Shown here in pieces: positions 1 to 5,215 of a stretch of DNA of 5,215 nucleotides (positions are counted from its first letter, which is position 1; each line of letters opens with the position of its first letter). The DNA is from AL-N1 sp039178835 (GTDB taxonomy: Bacteria; Chloroflexota; Chloroflexia; Chloroflexales; Roseiflexaceae). The position numbers were made by a program, and so were the translations under genes. The DNA lies in contig JBCDFA010000453.1 of the NCBI GenBank assembly GCA_039178835.1, positions 1 through 5,215 of the forward strand, given 5' to 3'. Under the pieces are notes generated by a model. That model was given only the letters and a program-made list of their open reading frames with translations, was not told the DNA's origin and did no database searches.

Positions 1-177
1 ATATCTTAGTACCAGAAAATGCGCTTTTATATAAAAAATCATGTTTGTGAGTTAATTCAAGCATACCACTAAATAACCACCTCGTCTAGTGATTCTCGAT
101 ATCAAATTCGTCAGAAAGTCGTTGGCCACATCAAGAATGACAAGGTATCGTCATAATGCCTCGGGTATCAGGACAGA
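1..177. other. AT-rich upstream intergenic region, no gene seen
   Basis: This stretch is AT-rich and has no open frame with a start and a ribosome binding site. It contains a 12-bp AT palindrome (TTTTATATAAAA, 25-36) that could arise by chance in such sequence. I see neither the end of a neighbouring gene nor a clear terminator. It is best read as the distal upstream region of the synthase gene that starts at 256. Confidence 0.6.
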
Positions 178-186
178 TGCTATAAT
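178..186 (+). promoter_or_regulatory. Extended -10 promoter of the cystathionine synthase gene
   Basis: The sequence reads TG, one base, then a perfect TATAAT, which is the consensus extended -10 element for the housekeeping sigma factor. The hexamer 17 bases upstream (GCCTCG, 158-163) does not resemble a -35 box, which is tolerated when the extended -10 is perfect. Transcription should start near 193, giving a leader of about 63 bases before the start codon at 256. Confidence 0.65.
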
Positions 187-206
187 CAAACGAGTGATTG
201 AGCATA

Positions 207-229
207 CATCATGCACTCTGTGTATGATG
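207..229 (+). promoter_or_regulatory. Stable hairpin in the leader of the synthase mRNA
   Basis: Arms CATCATGCAC (207-216) and GTGTATGATG (220-229) form ten pairs, nine Watson-Crick and one G-U (213 with 223), closed by a three-base loop. The hairpin begins about 15 bases after the inferred transcription start and ends 15 bases before the AAGGGA ribosome binding site, so it leaves that site free. No U-run follows, so it is not an intrinsic terminator. It could stabilise the mRNA 5' end or bind a regulator. An alternative pairing, CATACA (203-208) with TGTATG (221-226), overlaps it. Confidence 0.5.
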
Positions 230-255
230 AGAAACAGATTGAATAAGGGAACACT

Positions 256-1404
256 ATGAAGACTACGAGCCCACAGTATGGATTTGCGACCCGTGCTATT
301 CATGCAGGCCAGGATCCAGAGGCAGGCACTGGTGCCGTTGTAGTGCCAATCTATCAAACATCAACGTTTGCACAGGAAGATGTAGGTGTTCATAAGGGAT
401 ACGAATATGCGCGTACCGATAATCCTACCCGTACAGCATTGGAAGAGGCCTTAGCCGCACTCGACAACGGTCAGCATGCGGTTACATTTGCATCTGGATT
501 AGCTGCTGAGACCACAGTTCTGCTGATGCTTTCGGCTGGAGACCATATTATCTGCGGTGATGATGTTTATGGCGGAACCTATCGCTTATTCGATAAGGTC
601 TTCACTCGACATGGACTGACCTTTGACTATGTGGATACCAGCGATAGTGCGCAGGTGGCAGCTACTATTCGTCCAGAAACAAAGCTGATCTGGCTGGAGT
701 CACCTACTAATCCTCTACTGAAATTGGCAGATGTGTCGAAGATTGCACAGATCGCCAAACCGCATGGGGTTCGTGTTGTGGTAGATAATACATTTGCATC
801 GCCCTACTTTCAGCGGCCACTTGATCTTGGTGCTGATATTGTGCTGTACAGCACGACCAAATATATTGGTGGGCATAGCGATGTAGTTGGTGGTGCAGTG
901 GTCGTATCAGATGAAGCAATCTACGCCCAACTCAAATTCCTGCAAAACGCTGCTGGTGCTGTTCCTGGGGCGTTCGACAGCTGGTTGGTACTACGTGGTC
1001 TCAAGACGCTAGCTGTACGTATGCGTGCCCACGAATCCAACGCTTTGGCTATCGCACGGATGTTAGAGGAGCATCCATCAGTTGAGCGCGTCATCTATCC
1101 TGGTTTGCCGTCACATGCGCAGCACGAACTAGCCAAGCAACAGATGCATGGCTTTGGGGGCATGATCTCGTTAGTGCTGCAGGGCGGTGAAGAGGCCGGT
1201 CGTAAGATGGTAACACGCACCAAGCTTTTTACCTTGGCCGAGAGTCTGGGTGGCGTCGAGAGCCTCATTGAGCTACCTGCCGCTATGACGCATGCGAGTG
1301 TTGCTGGCTCAACTCTTGAGGTGCCTGCCGGATTAGTACGTCTCTCAGTTGGTATTGAGTCGGAAGAAGATTTGATGGCTGATATAGAACAAGCTCTTAC
1401 ATAG
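256..1404 (+). CDS. metB: Cystathionine gamma-synthase / gamma-lyase (PLP-dependent)
   Basis: This is a cytosolic enzyme of the Cys/Met-metabolism PLP family (aspartate aminotransferase fold I). It either condenses an activated homoserine ester with cysteine to give cystathionine, or cleaves cystathionine to cysteine. The 382 residues match the usual family length. Visible motifs are YARTDNPTR at 51-59 (phosphate-binding Tyr51 and Arg53 from the partner subunit), ASGLAA at 79-84, VYGGTYRLF with the PLP-stacking Tyr105, ESPTNP at 148-153, DNTFASPY with Asp177 contacting the pyridine nitrogen, and STTKYIGGHSD with the Schiff-base Lys202. Near the C-terminus come ESLGGVESL and the carboxylate-binding Arg362 in VRLSVG. 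The start is fixed by AAGGGA (245-250), five bases upstream, and by an in-frame TAA at 244-246. Synthase and lyase share all these residues, so the choice between them, and the symbol metB, is provisional. The gene has its own promoter and terminator, and no other sulfur gene is in view. Confidence 0.9.
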   Translation: MKTTSPQYGFATRAIHAGQDPEAGTGAVVVPIYQTSTFAQEDVGVHKGYEYARTDNPTRTALEEALAALDNGQHAVTFASGLAAETTVLLMLSAGDHIICGDDVYGGTYRLFDKVFTRHGLTFDYVDTSDSAQVAATIRPETKLIWLESPTNPLLKLADVSKIAQIAKPHGVRVVVDNTFASPYFQRPLDLGADIVLYSTTKYIGGHSDVVGGAVVVSDEAIYAQLKFLQNAAGAVPGAFDSWLVLRGLKTLAVRMRAHESNALAIARMLEEHPSVERVIYPGLPSHAQHELAKQQMHGFGGMISLVLQGGEEAGRKMVTRTKLFTLAESLGGVESLIELPAAMTHASVAGSTLEVPAGLVRLSVGIESEEDLMADIEQALT

Positions 1405-1433
1405 CATGATCTAGTGTCAAACAGATTATCTAT

Positions 1434-1467
1434 AAAGGGATTGTTTAGTAAAAAGCAATCCCTTTTT
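1434..1467 (+). terminator. Intrinsic terminator after the synthase gene
   Basis: A perfect ten-pair stem, AAAGGGATTG (1434-1443) with CAATCCCTTT (1456-1465), extends inward by one G-U and two A-U pairs. It runs directly into TTTTT (1463-1467). It lies 29 bases after the stop codon. It separates the synthase from the kinase gene downstream, so the two are not an operon. Confidence 0.87.
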
Positions 1468-1562
1468 ATATCGTCTAGATGAGGTTTCGCGTAATTTTTT
1501 TGAGAAATCTTGTATCATATGTATTTTTTATATATCCTACTGCTCTTCTATAGCAAGACATA

Positions 1563-1568
1563 TATGAT
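1563..1568 (+). promoter_or_regulatory. Possible -10 box for the glycerate kinase gene
   Basis: TATGAT matches five of six bases of the -10 consensus and lies 39 bases before the kinase start codon. No good -35 box sits 16 to 18 bases upstream. A short dyad, TAACA (1568-1572) and TGTTA (1576-1580), overlaps its downstream edge and could be an operator. An alternative pair, TTGTAT (1510-1515) and TATCCT (1533-1538) with 17-base spacing, is about equally weak. A promoter is needed here because a terminator lies upstream, but its exact position is uncertain. Confidence 0.3.
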
Positions 1569-1607
1569 AACAGTTTGTTAAGGCTGTAAGATACAAGGAG
1601 CGCTAAG

Positions 1608-2873
1608 ATGACACTCAAAGTTGTGATTGCACCATCAGGTTTCAAAGAGAGTTTGGGCGCAGATGAAGCAGCGGAGCACATTGCAAAAGGTGTGCGGAAT
1701 GCCCTGCCAAGCGCAAGTATTGTAAAGGCTCCTCTGGTCGATGGTGGCGAAGGTTTTAGCGAAGCACTCGTCGCAGCGACAGGCGGAACACTGCATTATC
1801 TCACCGTTACCGGACCAGTAGGTCAGCCTGTGCAATCACACTTTGGGATACTAGGTGGCAATGGTCCTAAGACAGCAGTTCTTGAAATGGCGGCCGCCGC
1901 AGGTTTACGGTTGGTTCCTAGCGACTCACGCGATCCCTTTATTACAACCACGTATGGTGTTGGTGAGCTTATTCGTGCAGCCCTTGACACTGGCGCACAA
2001 CGAATTCTCATCGGTTGTGGCGACTCTGGAACAAACGACGGTGGTGCGGGCGCTGCTCAGGCATTGGGCATTCGATTGCTCGACGTATATGGTCAGGATT
2101 TGGGCTTTGGCGGTGGTGAACTTGAATATCTTGACCGCATTGATATGTCGGGGCGCGATCCACGGTTAGATGAAGTCCAGATAGATGTCGCCTGTAACTG
2201 GCACAATGTCTTGTGTGGCCCCAACGGTGTTGCACGGGTCTTTGGTCCTCAGAAAGGTGCCTCACCCGAAACCGTCGAACGCCTTTCCAATGCATTGGAT
2301 TGTTATGCGGCAGTCATTGAACAGGACACCGGCCACAACGTATACGAAGCGTCTGGTAGTGGTGCTTCAGGTGGTCTTGGTGCTGGGCTACAGGCATTAC
2401 TAGGTGCCACACTACATCCTCGTTATGACATTGTAATGCAGTATCTGGAGATCGATACATTGCTGCAACAGGCCGATATTGTCTTTACGGCTGAAGGTGG
2501 TATCGATTTCCAAACACCACGTGGCAAAATTCCTGCCGAGGTCGCCCGCCGTGCCAAACAGTACGGATTGCCCGTGATTGCACTTGCCGGTACGATTGGC
2601 AAAGATGCAGATATCAACTTTGATTATGGTATCGATTCATTTGCCAGTATTTTGAATGCCCCCTGCACCCTTGCTGAAGCGATTGTTCAAGCGGGGCCAT
2701 TGCTTGAGCAAGCAGCCGAACGTATGATGCGTATGGTCTTAATTGGTCAACAATTGGCACATCAAAGTGTGACAACCACGCCTGTAACATCCGAATCATC
2801 GAACGAACCACCCAAGCATTATATACCCCGACGAGCCGTTATTCATGCGCCACATGGTCTTCACAGACTATAG
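1608..2873 (+). CDS. Glycerate kinase, GarK/GlxK family
   Basis: It phosphorylates D-glycerate with ATP in the cytosol, feeding glycerate from glyoxylate, glucarate or serine breakdown into glycolysis. GarK-type family members usually give 2-phosphoglycerate. Family motifs appear in order: IAPSGFKESL (7-16), VDGGEG (44-49), GDSGTNDGGAG (138-148), ACNWHNVLCG (195-204), VFGPQKGAS (211-219), SGASGGLGAG (251-260) and TAEGGIDFQTPRGKIPAEVA (294-313). Several differ from the E. coli wording, for example SGFK for DSFK and CNWHN for CDVTN. I recall the same wording from a distinct clade of this family, so I read these as clade features rather than damage. The start has AAGGAG (1595-1600) seven bases upstream and an in-frame TAA at 1587-1589. 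At 421 residues it is about 40 longer than the usual 375-385. The extra tail (about 384-421) is rich in Thr, Ser and Pro, then His and Arg, and lies outside the kinase fold. No glycerate-pathway partner gene is adjacent. Confidence 0.88.
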   Translation: MTLKVVIAPSGFKESLGADEAAEHIAKGVRNALPSASIVKAPLVDGGEGFSEALVAATGGTLHYLTVTGPVGQPVQSHFGILGGNGPKTAVLEMAAAAGLRLVPSDSRDPFITTTYGVGELIRAALDTGAQRILIGCGDSGTNDGGAGAAQALGIRLLDVYGQDLGFGGGELEYLDRIDMSGRDPRLDEVQIDVACNWHNVLCGPNGVARVFGPQKGASPETVERLSNALDCYAAVIEQDTGHNVYEASGSGASGGLGAGLQALLGATLHPRYDIVMQYLEIDTLLQQADIVFTAEGGIDFQTPRGKIPAEVARRAKQYGLPVIALAGTIGKDADINFDYGIDSFASILNAPCTLAEAIVQAGPLLEQAAERMMRMVLIGQQLAHQSVTTTPVTSESSNEPPKHYIPRRAVIHAPHGLHRL

Positions 2874-2880
2874 TGTCTGT
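2863..2880 (+). terminator. Weak hairpin overlapping the glycerate kinase stop codon
   Basis: ACAGAC (2863-2868) pairs perfectly with GTCTGT (2875-2880) around a six-base loop that contains the TAG stop. Only a short T-run follows (2883-2886), so it is a poor intrinsic terminator alone. It may instead protect the 3' end of the message. The larger hairpin at 2971-3038 is the better terminator candidate for this transcript. Confidence 0.25.
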
Positions 2881-2931
2881 CATTTTGAAGAGAGAAGGAG
2901 TGTGAAACGTATATAAGTCCTCTACACAGGC

Positions 2932-2966
2932 TTCAACCGGGAGATTACACAAAAATCCCCGTTCAA
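2932..2966 (+). repeat. Imperfect inverted repeat in the convergent intergenic region
   Basis: TTCAACCGGGA (2932-2942) and TCCCCGTTCAA (2956-2966) can pair at nine of eleven positions, with two C-C mismatches and a 13-base loop. The loop side contains GAGATTACA (2941-2949), the exact reverse complement of TGTAATCTC at 3028-3036, so this segment could compete with the next hairpin for the same partner. The role is unknown. Confidence 0.35.
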
Positions 2967-2970
2967 TATA

Positions 2971-3038
2971 CAGAGATTGCAGGGTCTACTCACCACACTA
3001 TGCTGTTTCTTCGTGGGTTAGATAACCTGTAATCTCTG
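2971..3038 (+). terminator. Long hairpin between convergent genes, probable transcription end
   Basis: The arms 2971-2993 and 3013-3038 form 23 pairs, interrupted only by a two-base bulge (3024-3025) and a one-base bulge (3018), around a 19-base loop. The outer 13 pairs join CAGAGATTGCAGG to CCTGTAATCTCTG with one G-U. All three non-Watson-Crick positions (2979/3030, 2984/3023, 2990/3016) are G-U when read as + strand RNA and A-C when read as - strand RNA, so the structure favours + strand RNA from the kinase side. No good U-run follows (AGCGTCTTTGAT). It may end the kinase transcript, shield its 3' end, or belong to a small structured RNA. The 3' arm ends 15 bases from the stop of the convergent deacylase. 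Confidence 0.45.
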
Positions 3039-3053
3039 AGCGTCTTTGATATA

Positions 3054-4691
3054 CTAGGTGCGTCGTGCTCCTGGTCCCTCTACAATCATCCCCGGTGTTG
3101 CTTCTGTATGTTCCCCATTTGCCAAAACTCGTATGCCATTTACCCACACATCACGCACTCCAATAGCCAGTTGATGCGGCTCCTCAAATGTAGATCGGTC
3201 TTCAATGGTCTGAGGATTAAACAGGACGATATCGGCATAGTAACCAGGTCGAAGTAATCCTCGATCACGTATCCCTAAACGATCAGCTACGGCAGAACTC
3301 ATCTTACGTACAGCATCCTCGAGTGGAATAATCTGCTCTTCTCGTACATATTGCCCAAGGACTCGTGGATAGGTGCCGTAGGTTCGTGGATGAAAGGGAC
3401 CCAGTGCGGTGGCCCATGCCGGATCAATGCCTCCTGCATCAGTCGATATCTTCATCCATGGTTGTTGCAACTGGAGGCGCAGATTATCTTCCTGCATAGC
3501 AAAATAAATCGTACTAATGCGTTGGCGTTCAGAAAGAATGAGATCGAAAACGGTATCAATCCAATCCTGTCCTCGCATTGCCGCAATCTGATCGAGTCGC
3601 TTACCAACATACACCTGATTTTCGGGCTGCTCCAATCCAATAACCATCACCCCATCAACACCACACAAATCCGCCATAGCTTCCCAATCATCGGACGGGT
3701 TTAAGACCTCTGCGCGAATCTTTGCACGTATCTGTGGATCGAGCAAGTTGTTAAAGAGGTTTCCATCGGCTTCGGCCCAGGGTGGCAGTATAGAGGTGAG
3801 ACCAGTACCCGCAGCGATGTATGGATACATATCAGCAGTGATATCAACACCTTCTGCACGCGCCTGATCAATGAGCTTGATGACCTCACGAAGCTTGGTC
3901 CAATTGCGCTTACCAGCGGCTTTCATGTGGTAGATTTCTACAGGAATGTGTGCTTGCCGTCCAATCTCCAATGCTTCCTCAATGCTTTCGACCAATCGGT
4001 TTGCCTCAGACCGAAGATGTGTAATATAAATGCCACCATATGCAGCTATCACTTTGCAAACGGCAATCAGTTCATCTGTGTCTACATAGGCATCTGGTGG
4101 ATAGATGAGCGCATACGAAACACCAAAAGCACCATCTTCCATTGCTTCTCGTGCAACCCGTTCCATAGTAGCACATTCCTCTGGGGAAGCTTTTCCCACG
4201 GCCAGTCCCTTAGCGTACTCACGCAGTGTGCCGCCACCAAGGAATGCACCAATATTTGGTGTAACGCCATGGGCGATCATCGCGTCCAGCCAGTCGCGCA
4301 ACCGATGCCATGTTTGGGCGCGTTGCTGCCATTCCTGAAGGAACTGTGTGTATGGCCCACGCCCAAAAGGTTCATTGATCAGCCCTCCAAAAGGGGCTGG
4401 TGTCCATGATTCCCCCATTATTTCTGTCGTTACGCCCTGCTTAATCTTCGAGAGACAACGCCCATCAGCCATCAGCGGAAGAATCGAATGGCTAAGGATG
4501 TCGATAAATCCTGGACATGCCACCATACCCGTAGCATCAACTATTTCGTGAGCCTGTTCTGACGATATCTGTCCTGTCGGTGTAAGTGCTACTATCTGGC
4601 TTCCCTGGATCGCCACATCACCATAGAACCATGGGTTGCCTGTTCCATCAACTACCCGTGCGCCGCAAATCAAAGTGTCAATAAAAGCCAT
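3054..4691 (-). CDS. N-acyl-D-amino-acid deacylase family amidohydrolase
   Basis: This is a metal-dependent amidohydrolase of the D-aminoacylase type, whose relatives hydrolyse N-acyl-D-amino acids to the free D-amino acid and a carboxylate. Numbering here is from the farther ATG at 4709; subtract 6 for the chosen start. An N-terminal beta-sandwich half (about 8-65) precedes the TIM barrel. Likely metal ligands are His74, His231 (THLRSE) and His261 (YHMKAAG). Asp424 in STDAGG is the likely catalytic base. HPRTYGTYPRVLG (440-452) and DRGLLRPGYYADIVLF near the C-terminus are typical family blocks. Two ligand positions are altered: the first His of the usual HxH is Leu72, and the usual Cys of the GNCG segment is Glu100 in MGESW. 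ATG 4691 is chosen because family proteins begin close to MAFDTLIRGARVVDG. Its ribosome site is poor (GGGG, 12 bases away), and the ATG at 4709 has none. No signal peptide is visible, so it is probably cytosolic. Substrate is not predictable from sequence. Confidence 0.85.
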   Translation of the reverse strand: MAFIDTLICGARVVDGTGNPWFYGDVAIQGSQIVALTPTGQISSEQAHEIVDATGMVACPGFIDILSHSILPLMADGRCLSKIKQGVTTEIMGESWTPAPFGGLINEPFGRGPYTQFLQEWQQRAQTWHRLRDWLDAMIAHGVTPNIGAFLGGGTLREYAKGLAVGKASPEECATMERVAREAMEDGAFGVSYALIYPPDAYVDTDELIAVCKVIAAYGGIYITHLRSEANRLVESIEEALEIGRQAHIPVEIYHMKAAGKRNWTKLREVIKLIDQARAEGVDITADMYPYIAAGTGLTSILPPWAEADGNLFNNLLDPQIRAKIRAEVLNPSDDWEAMADLCGVDGVMVIGLEQPENQVYVGKRLDQIAAMRGQDWIDTVFDLILSERQRISTIYFAMQEDNLRLQLQQPWMKISTDAGGIDPAWATALGPFHPRTYGTYPRVLGQYVREEQIIPLEDAVRKMSSAVADRLGIRDRGLLRPGYYADIVLFNPQTIEDRSTFEEPHQLAIGVRDVWVNGIRVLANGEHTEATPGMIVEGPGARRT

Positions 4692-4739
4692 GATAATGAT
4701 ATGCCCCATTCACGTTTTCAGGATAGGAGTAGATAATAG

Positions 4740-4768
4740 ATTCAATCTTATCATACGATACATTGAAT
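4740..4768 (-). promoter_or_regulatory. Operator-like dyad upstream of the deacylase gene
   Basis: Perfect seven-base arms ATTCAAT (4740-4746) and ATTGAAT (4762-4768) enclose a second, almost concentric dyad, TATC (4749-4752) and GATA (4757-4760). The element lies just downstream of the inferred transcription start (near 4775) and about 50 bases before the deacylase start. That placement suits a repressor site or an mRNA leader hairpin. No regulator gene is in the window. Confidence 0.4.
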
Positions 4769-4781
4769 GGTATGGATCTGA

Positions 4782-4810
4782 TTTATACGGGGCGAATGGT
4801 GTAGTATTAA
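4782..4810 (-). promoter_or_regulatory. Candidate promoter of the deacylase gene
   Basis: Read on the minus strand, TTAATA (4810-4805, four of six -35 bases) is followed after exactly 17 bases by TATAAA (4787-4782, five of six -10 bases). Transcription would start near 4775, leaving a leader of about 84 bases before the ATG at 4691. Another -10-like hexamer, TATGAT (4755-4750), lies inside the dyad but has no matching -35 box. Confidence 0.45.
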
Positions 4811-4927
4811 TTTCAGAGGTGGTGCAGTTGTAACAGGGAGTGTATTTCTTTACTGTTTCTGAAAGAAAAGATATGTGTTTGACGTATATTGATTGGGTAA
4901 ATTGATGTACTGTTTAAATCACCAGAC

Positions 4928-4973
4928 AACCTCAATCCTACTTAAAAAGACACTTATAGGTAGGATTGAGGTT
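4928..4973 (-). terminator. Perfect 14-bp inverted repeat after the small secreted gene
   Basis: AACCTCAATCCTAC (4928-4941) and GTAGGATTGAGGTT (4960-4973) are exact reverse complements around an 18-base loop. It begins nine bases past the stop of the gene at 4983-5195, the usual place for a terminator. On either strand, however, no U-run follows: minus reads GTCTGGTGATTT and plus reads ATAAGAACTTT. It may be a U-poor terminator or an mRNA 3' stabiliser. A fragment of a small repeat element is also possible. Structure is certain; function is not. Confidence 0.5.
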
Positions 4974-4982
4974 ATAAGAACT

Positions 4983-5195
4983 TTAGCCTACAAACTCACA
5001 AACAGCGGGAATACCTTGGGCTTGTGCAGCTGTTTGAGCTTCTGCACATTTTTCTTGGCTAGTCGGTACTCCGATGTTGTACCATTGTCCATCAAGAAAT
5101 ACAACAAATTGCCATCCGCCCGCCAGGGCGGACATTGGAGTTGCCAAAGCAATTGTTAATGCGATTGTAGCTGCAATAATACGCAAAAACTTCAT
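4983..5195 (-). CDS. Small secreted protein of unknown function (70 aa)
   Basis: I do not recognise this protein. Residues 1-25 form a classic Sec signal peptide: a basic start (MKFLR), a hydrophobic stretch of about 14 residues, a Pro20 turn, and an Ala-Leu-Ala end that predicts signal peptidase I cleavage after Ala25. No lipobox cysteine is present, so it should be released rather than lipid-anchored. The mature part is about 45 residues, with an aromatic N-terminal half (Trp28, Phe30, Phe33, Trp38, Tyr39), probably two short strands. Next comes an Ala/Gln-rich helix (about 46-60), then IPAVCEFVG. Cys50 and Cys66 are its only cysteines and could form one disulfide. The start is well supported by AGGAGG (minus strand, 5206-5201) five bases before the ATG. 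Its promoter lies beyond the window edge. The pattern of a short Trp-rich strand pair, then a Cys-containing helix and a last Cys, resembles many short orphan exported proteins. Confidence 0.8.
   Translation of the reverse strand: MKFLRIIAATIALTIALATPMSALAGGWQFVVFLDGQWYNIGVPTSQEKCAEAQTAAQAQGIPAVCEFVG
5115..5132 (-). repeat. GC-rich hairpin inside the small secreted gene
   Basis: TCCGCCC (5115-5121) and GGGCGGA (5126-5132) pair perfectly around a four-base loop. It stands out as a GC-rich island in a gene that is otherwise near half AT. It covers codons 22-27, exactly the signal peptidase cleavage region (Ser-Ala-Leu-Ala-Gly-Gly). It may only reflect GC-rich Ala and Gly codons, or it may slow ribosomes as the signal peptide emerges. 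Confidence 0.4.
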
Positions 5196-5215
5196 ACATA
5201 CCTCCTGGTAACTAC

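Noticed and set aside
1..255. SAM riboswitch or T-box upstream of the sulfur gene
   Set aside because: The leader after the inferred transcription start is about 63 bases, with a single hairpin. It lacks the multi-helix core and the terminator or anti-terminator expected of these elements.
232..1427. Nine-base direct repeat AAACAGATT at 232-240 and 1419-1427 flanking the synthase gene
   Set aside because: It looks like a target-site duplication, but no terminal inverted repeats or transposase exist, and a 9-mer shared by two AT-rich flanks of about 200 bases is not improbable.
1608..2873. Glycerate kinase motif changes (SGFK, CNWHN, SGSG) as signs of lost activity
   Set aside because: The changes are spread over all motifs in a coherent way and I recall the same wording in intact relatives, so they look like a subfamily signature.
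2895..2915. Orphan Shine-Dalgarno AAGGAG followed by GTG and a four-codon frame
   Set aside because: Spacing to the GTG is only one base and the frame ends at once. No longer reading frame follows on the plus strand, so a leader peptide is not supported.
3927..4409. 160-codon open frame on the plus strand inside the deacylase gene
   Set aside because: It is antisense to strongly conserved coding sequence, has no ribosome site, and its translation shows no recognisable domain.
4845..4868. Seven-base inverted repeat TTTCTTT / AAAGAAA
   Set aside because: The arms are pure A/T with one G-C pair in an AT-rich gap. No terminator tail or nearby gene end gives it meaning.
4893..5159. 88-codon plus-strand frame overlapping the small secreted gene
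   Set aside because: It begins at a TTG codon without a ribosome site and runs through the inverted repeat and the reverse of a well-supported gene.

Overview
The window is bacterial chromosomal DNA of moderate GC content: coding regions are balanced and intergenic stretches are AT-rich. It has four complete genes, each a separate transcription unit by layout. The wording of the cystathionine-synthase C-terminus and of the glycerate kinase motifs reminds me of Chloroflexota (Herpetosiphon or Ktedonobacter-like) and of some Gram-positive lineages. This is an impression from memory, and the window has no rRNA or other marker to settle it. Three of the four genes have a clear Shine-Dalgarno sequence.

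Layout: 1-255 is an upstream intergenic region with a perfect extended -10 promoter and a strong leader hairpin. 256-1404 (+) is a PLP-dependent cystathionine gamma-synthase/gamma-lyase, closed by a textbook intrinsic terminator (1434-1467). 1608-2873 (+) is a glycerate kinase with an extra C-terminal tail. 2874-3053 is a structured gap between convergent genes, holding a 23-pair hairpin and other inverted segments. 3054-4691 (-) is an N-acyl-D-amino-acid deacylase family amidohydrolase with two altered metal-site positions; an alternative start lies at 4709. 4710-4982 holds a candidate promoter and operator-like dyad for the deacylase, then a perfect 14-bp inverted repeat. 4983-5195 (-) is a 70-residue secreted protein of unknown function.

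The three enzymes belong to ordinary metabolism: sulfur amino acids, glycerate entry into glycolysis, and hydrolysis of N-acylated D-amino acids. Nothing shows them working as one pathway. The deacylase and the kinase converge, and a terminator separates the kinase from the synthase. I see no mobile element, CRISPR array, tRNA, rRNA, defence system or phage gene. The least explained items are the small secreted protein, the structured convergent intergenic region and the altered metal site of the deacylase. I do not see convincing evidence for a wholly new system here.
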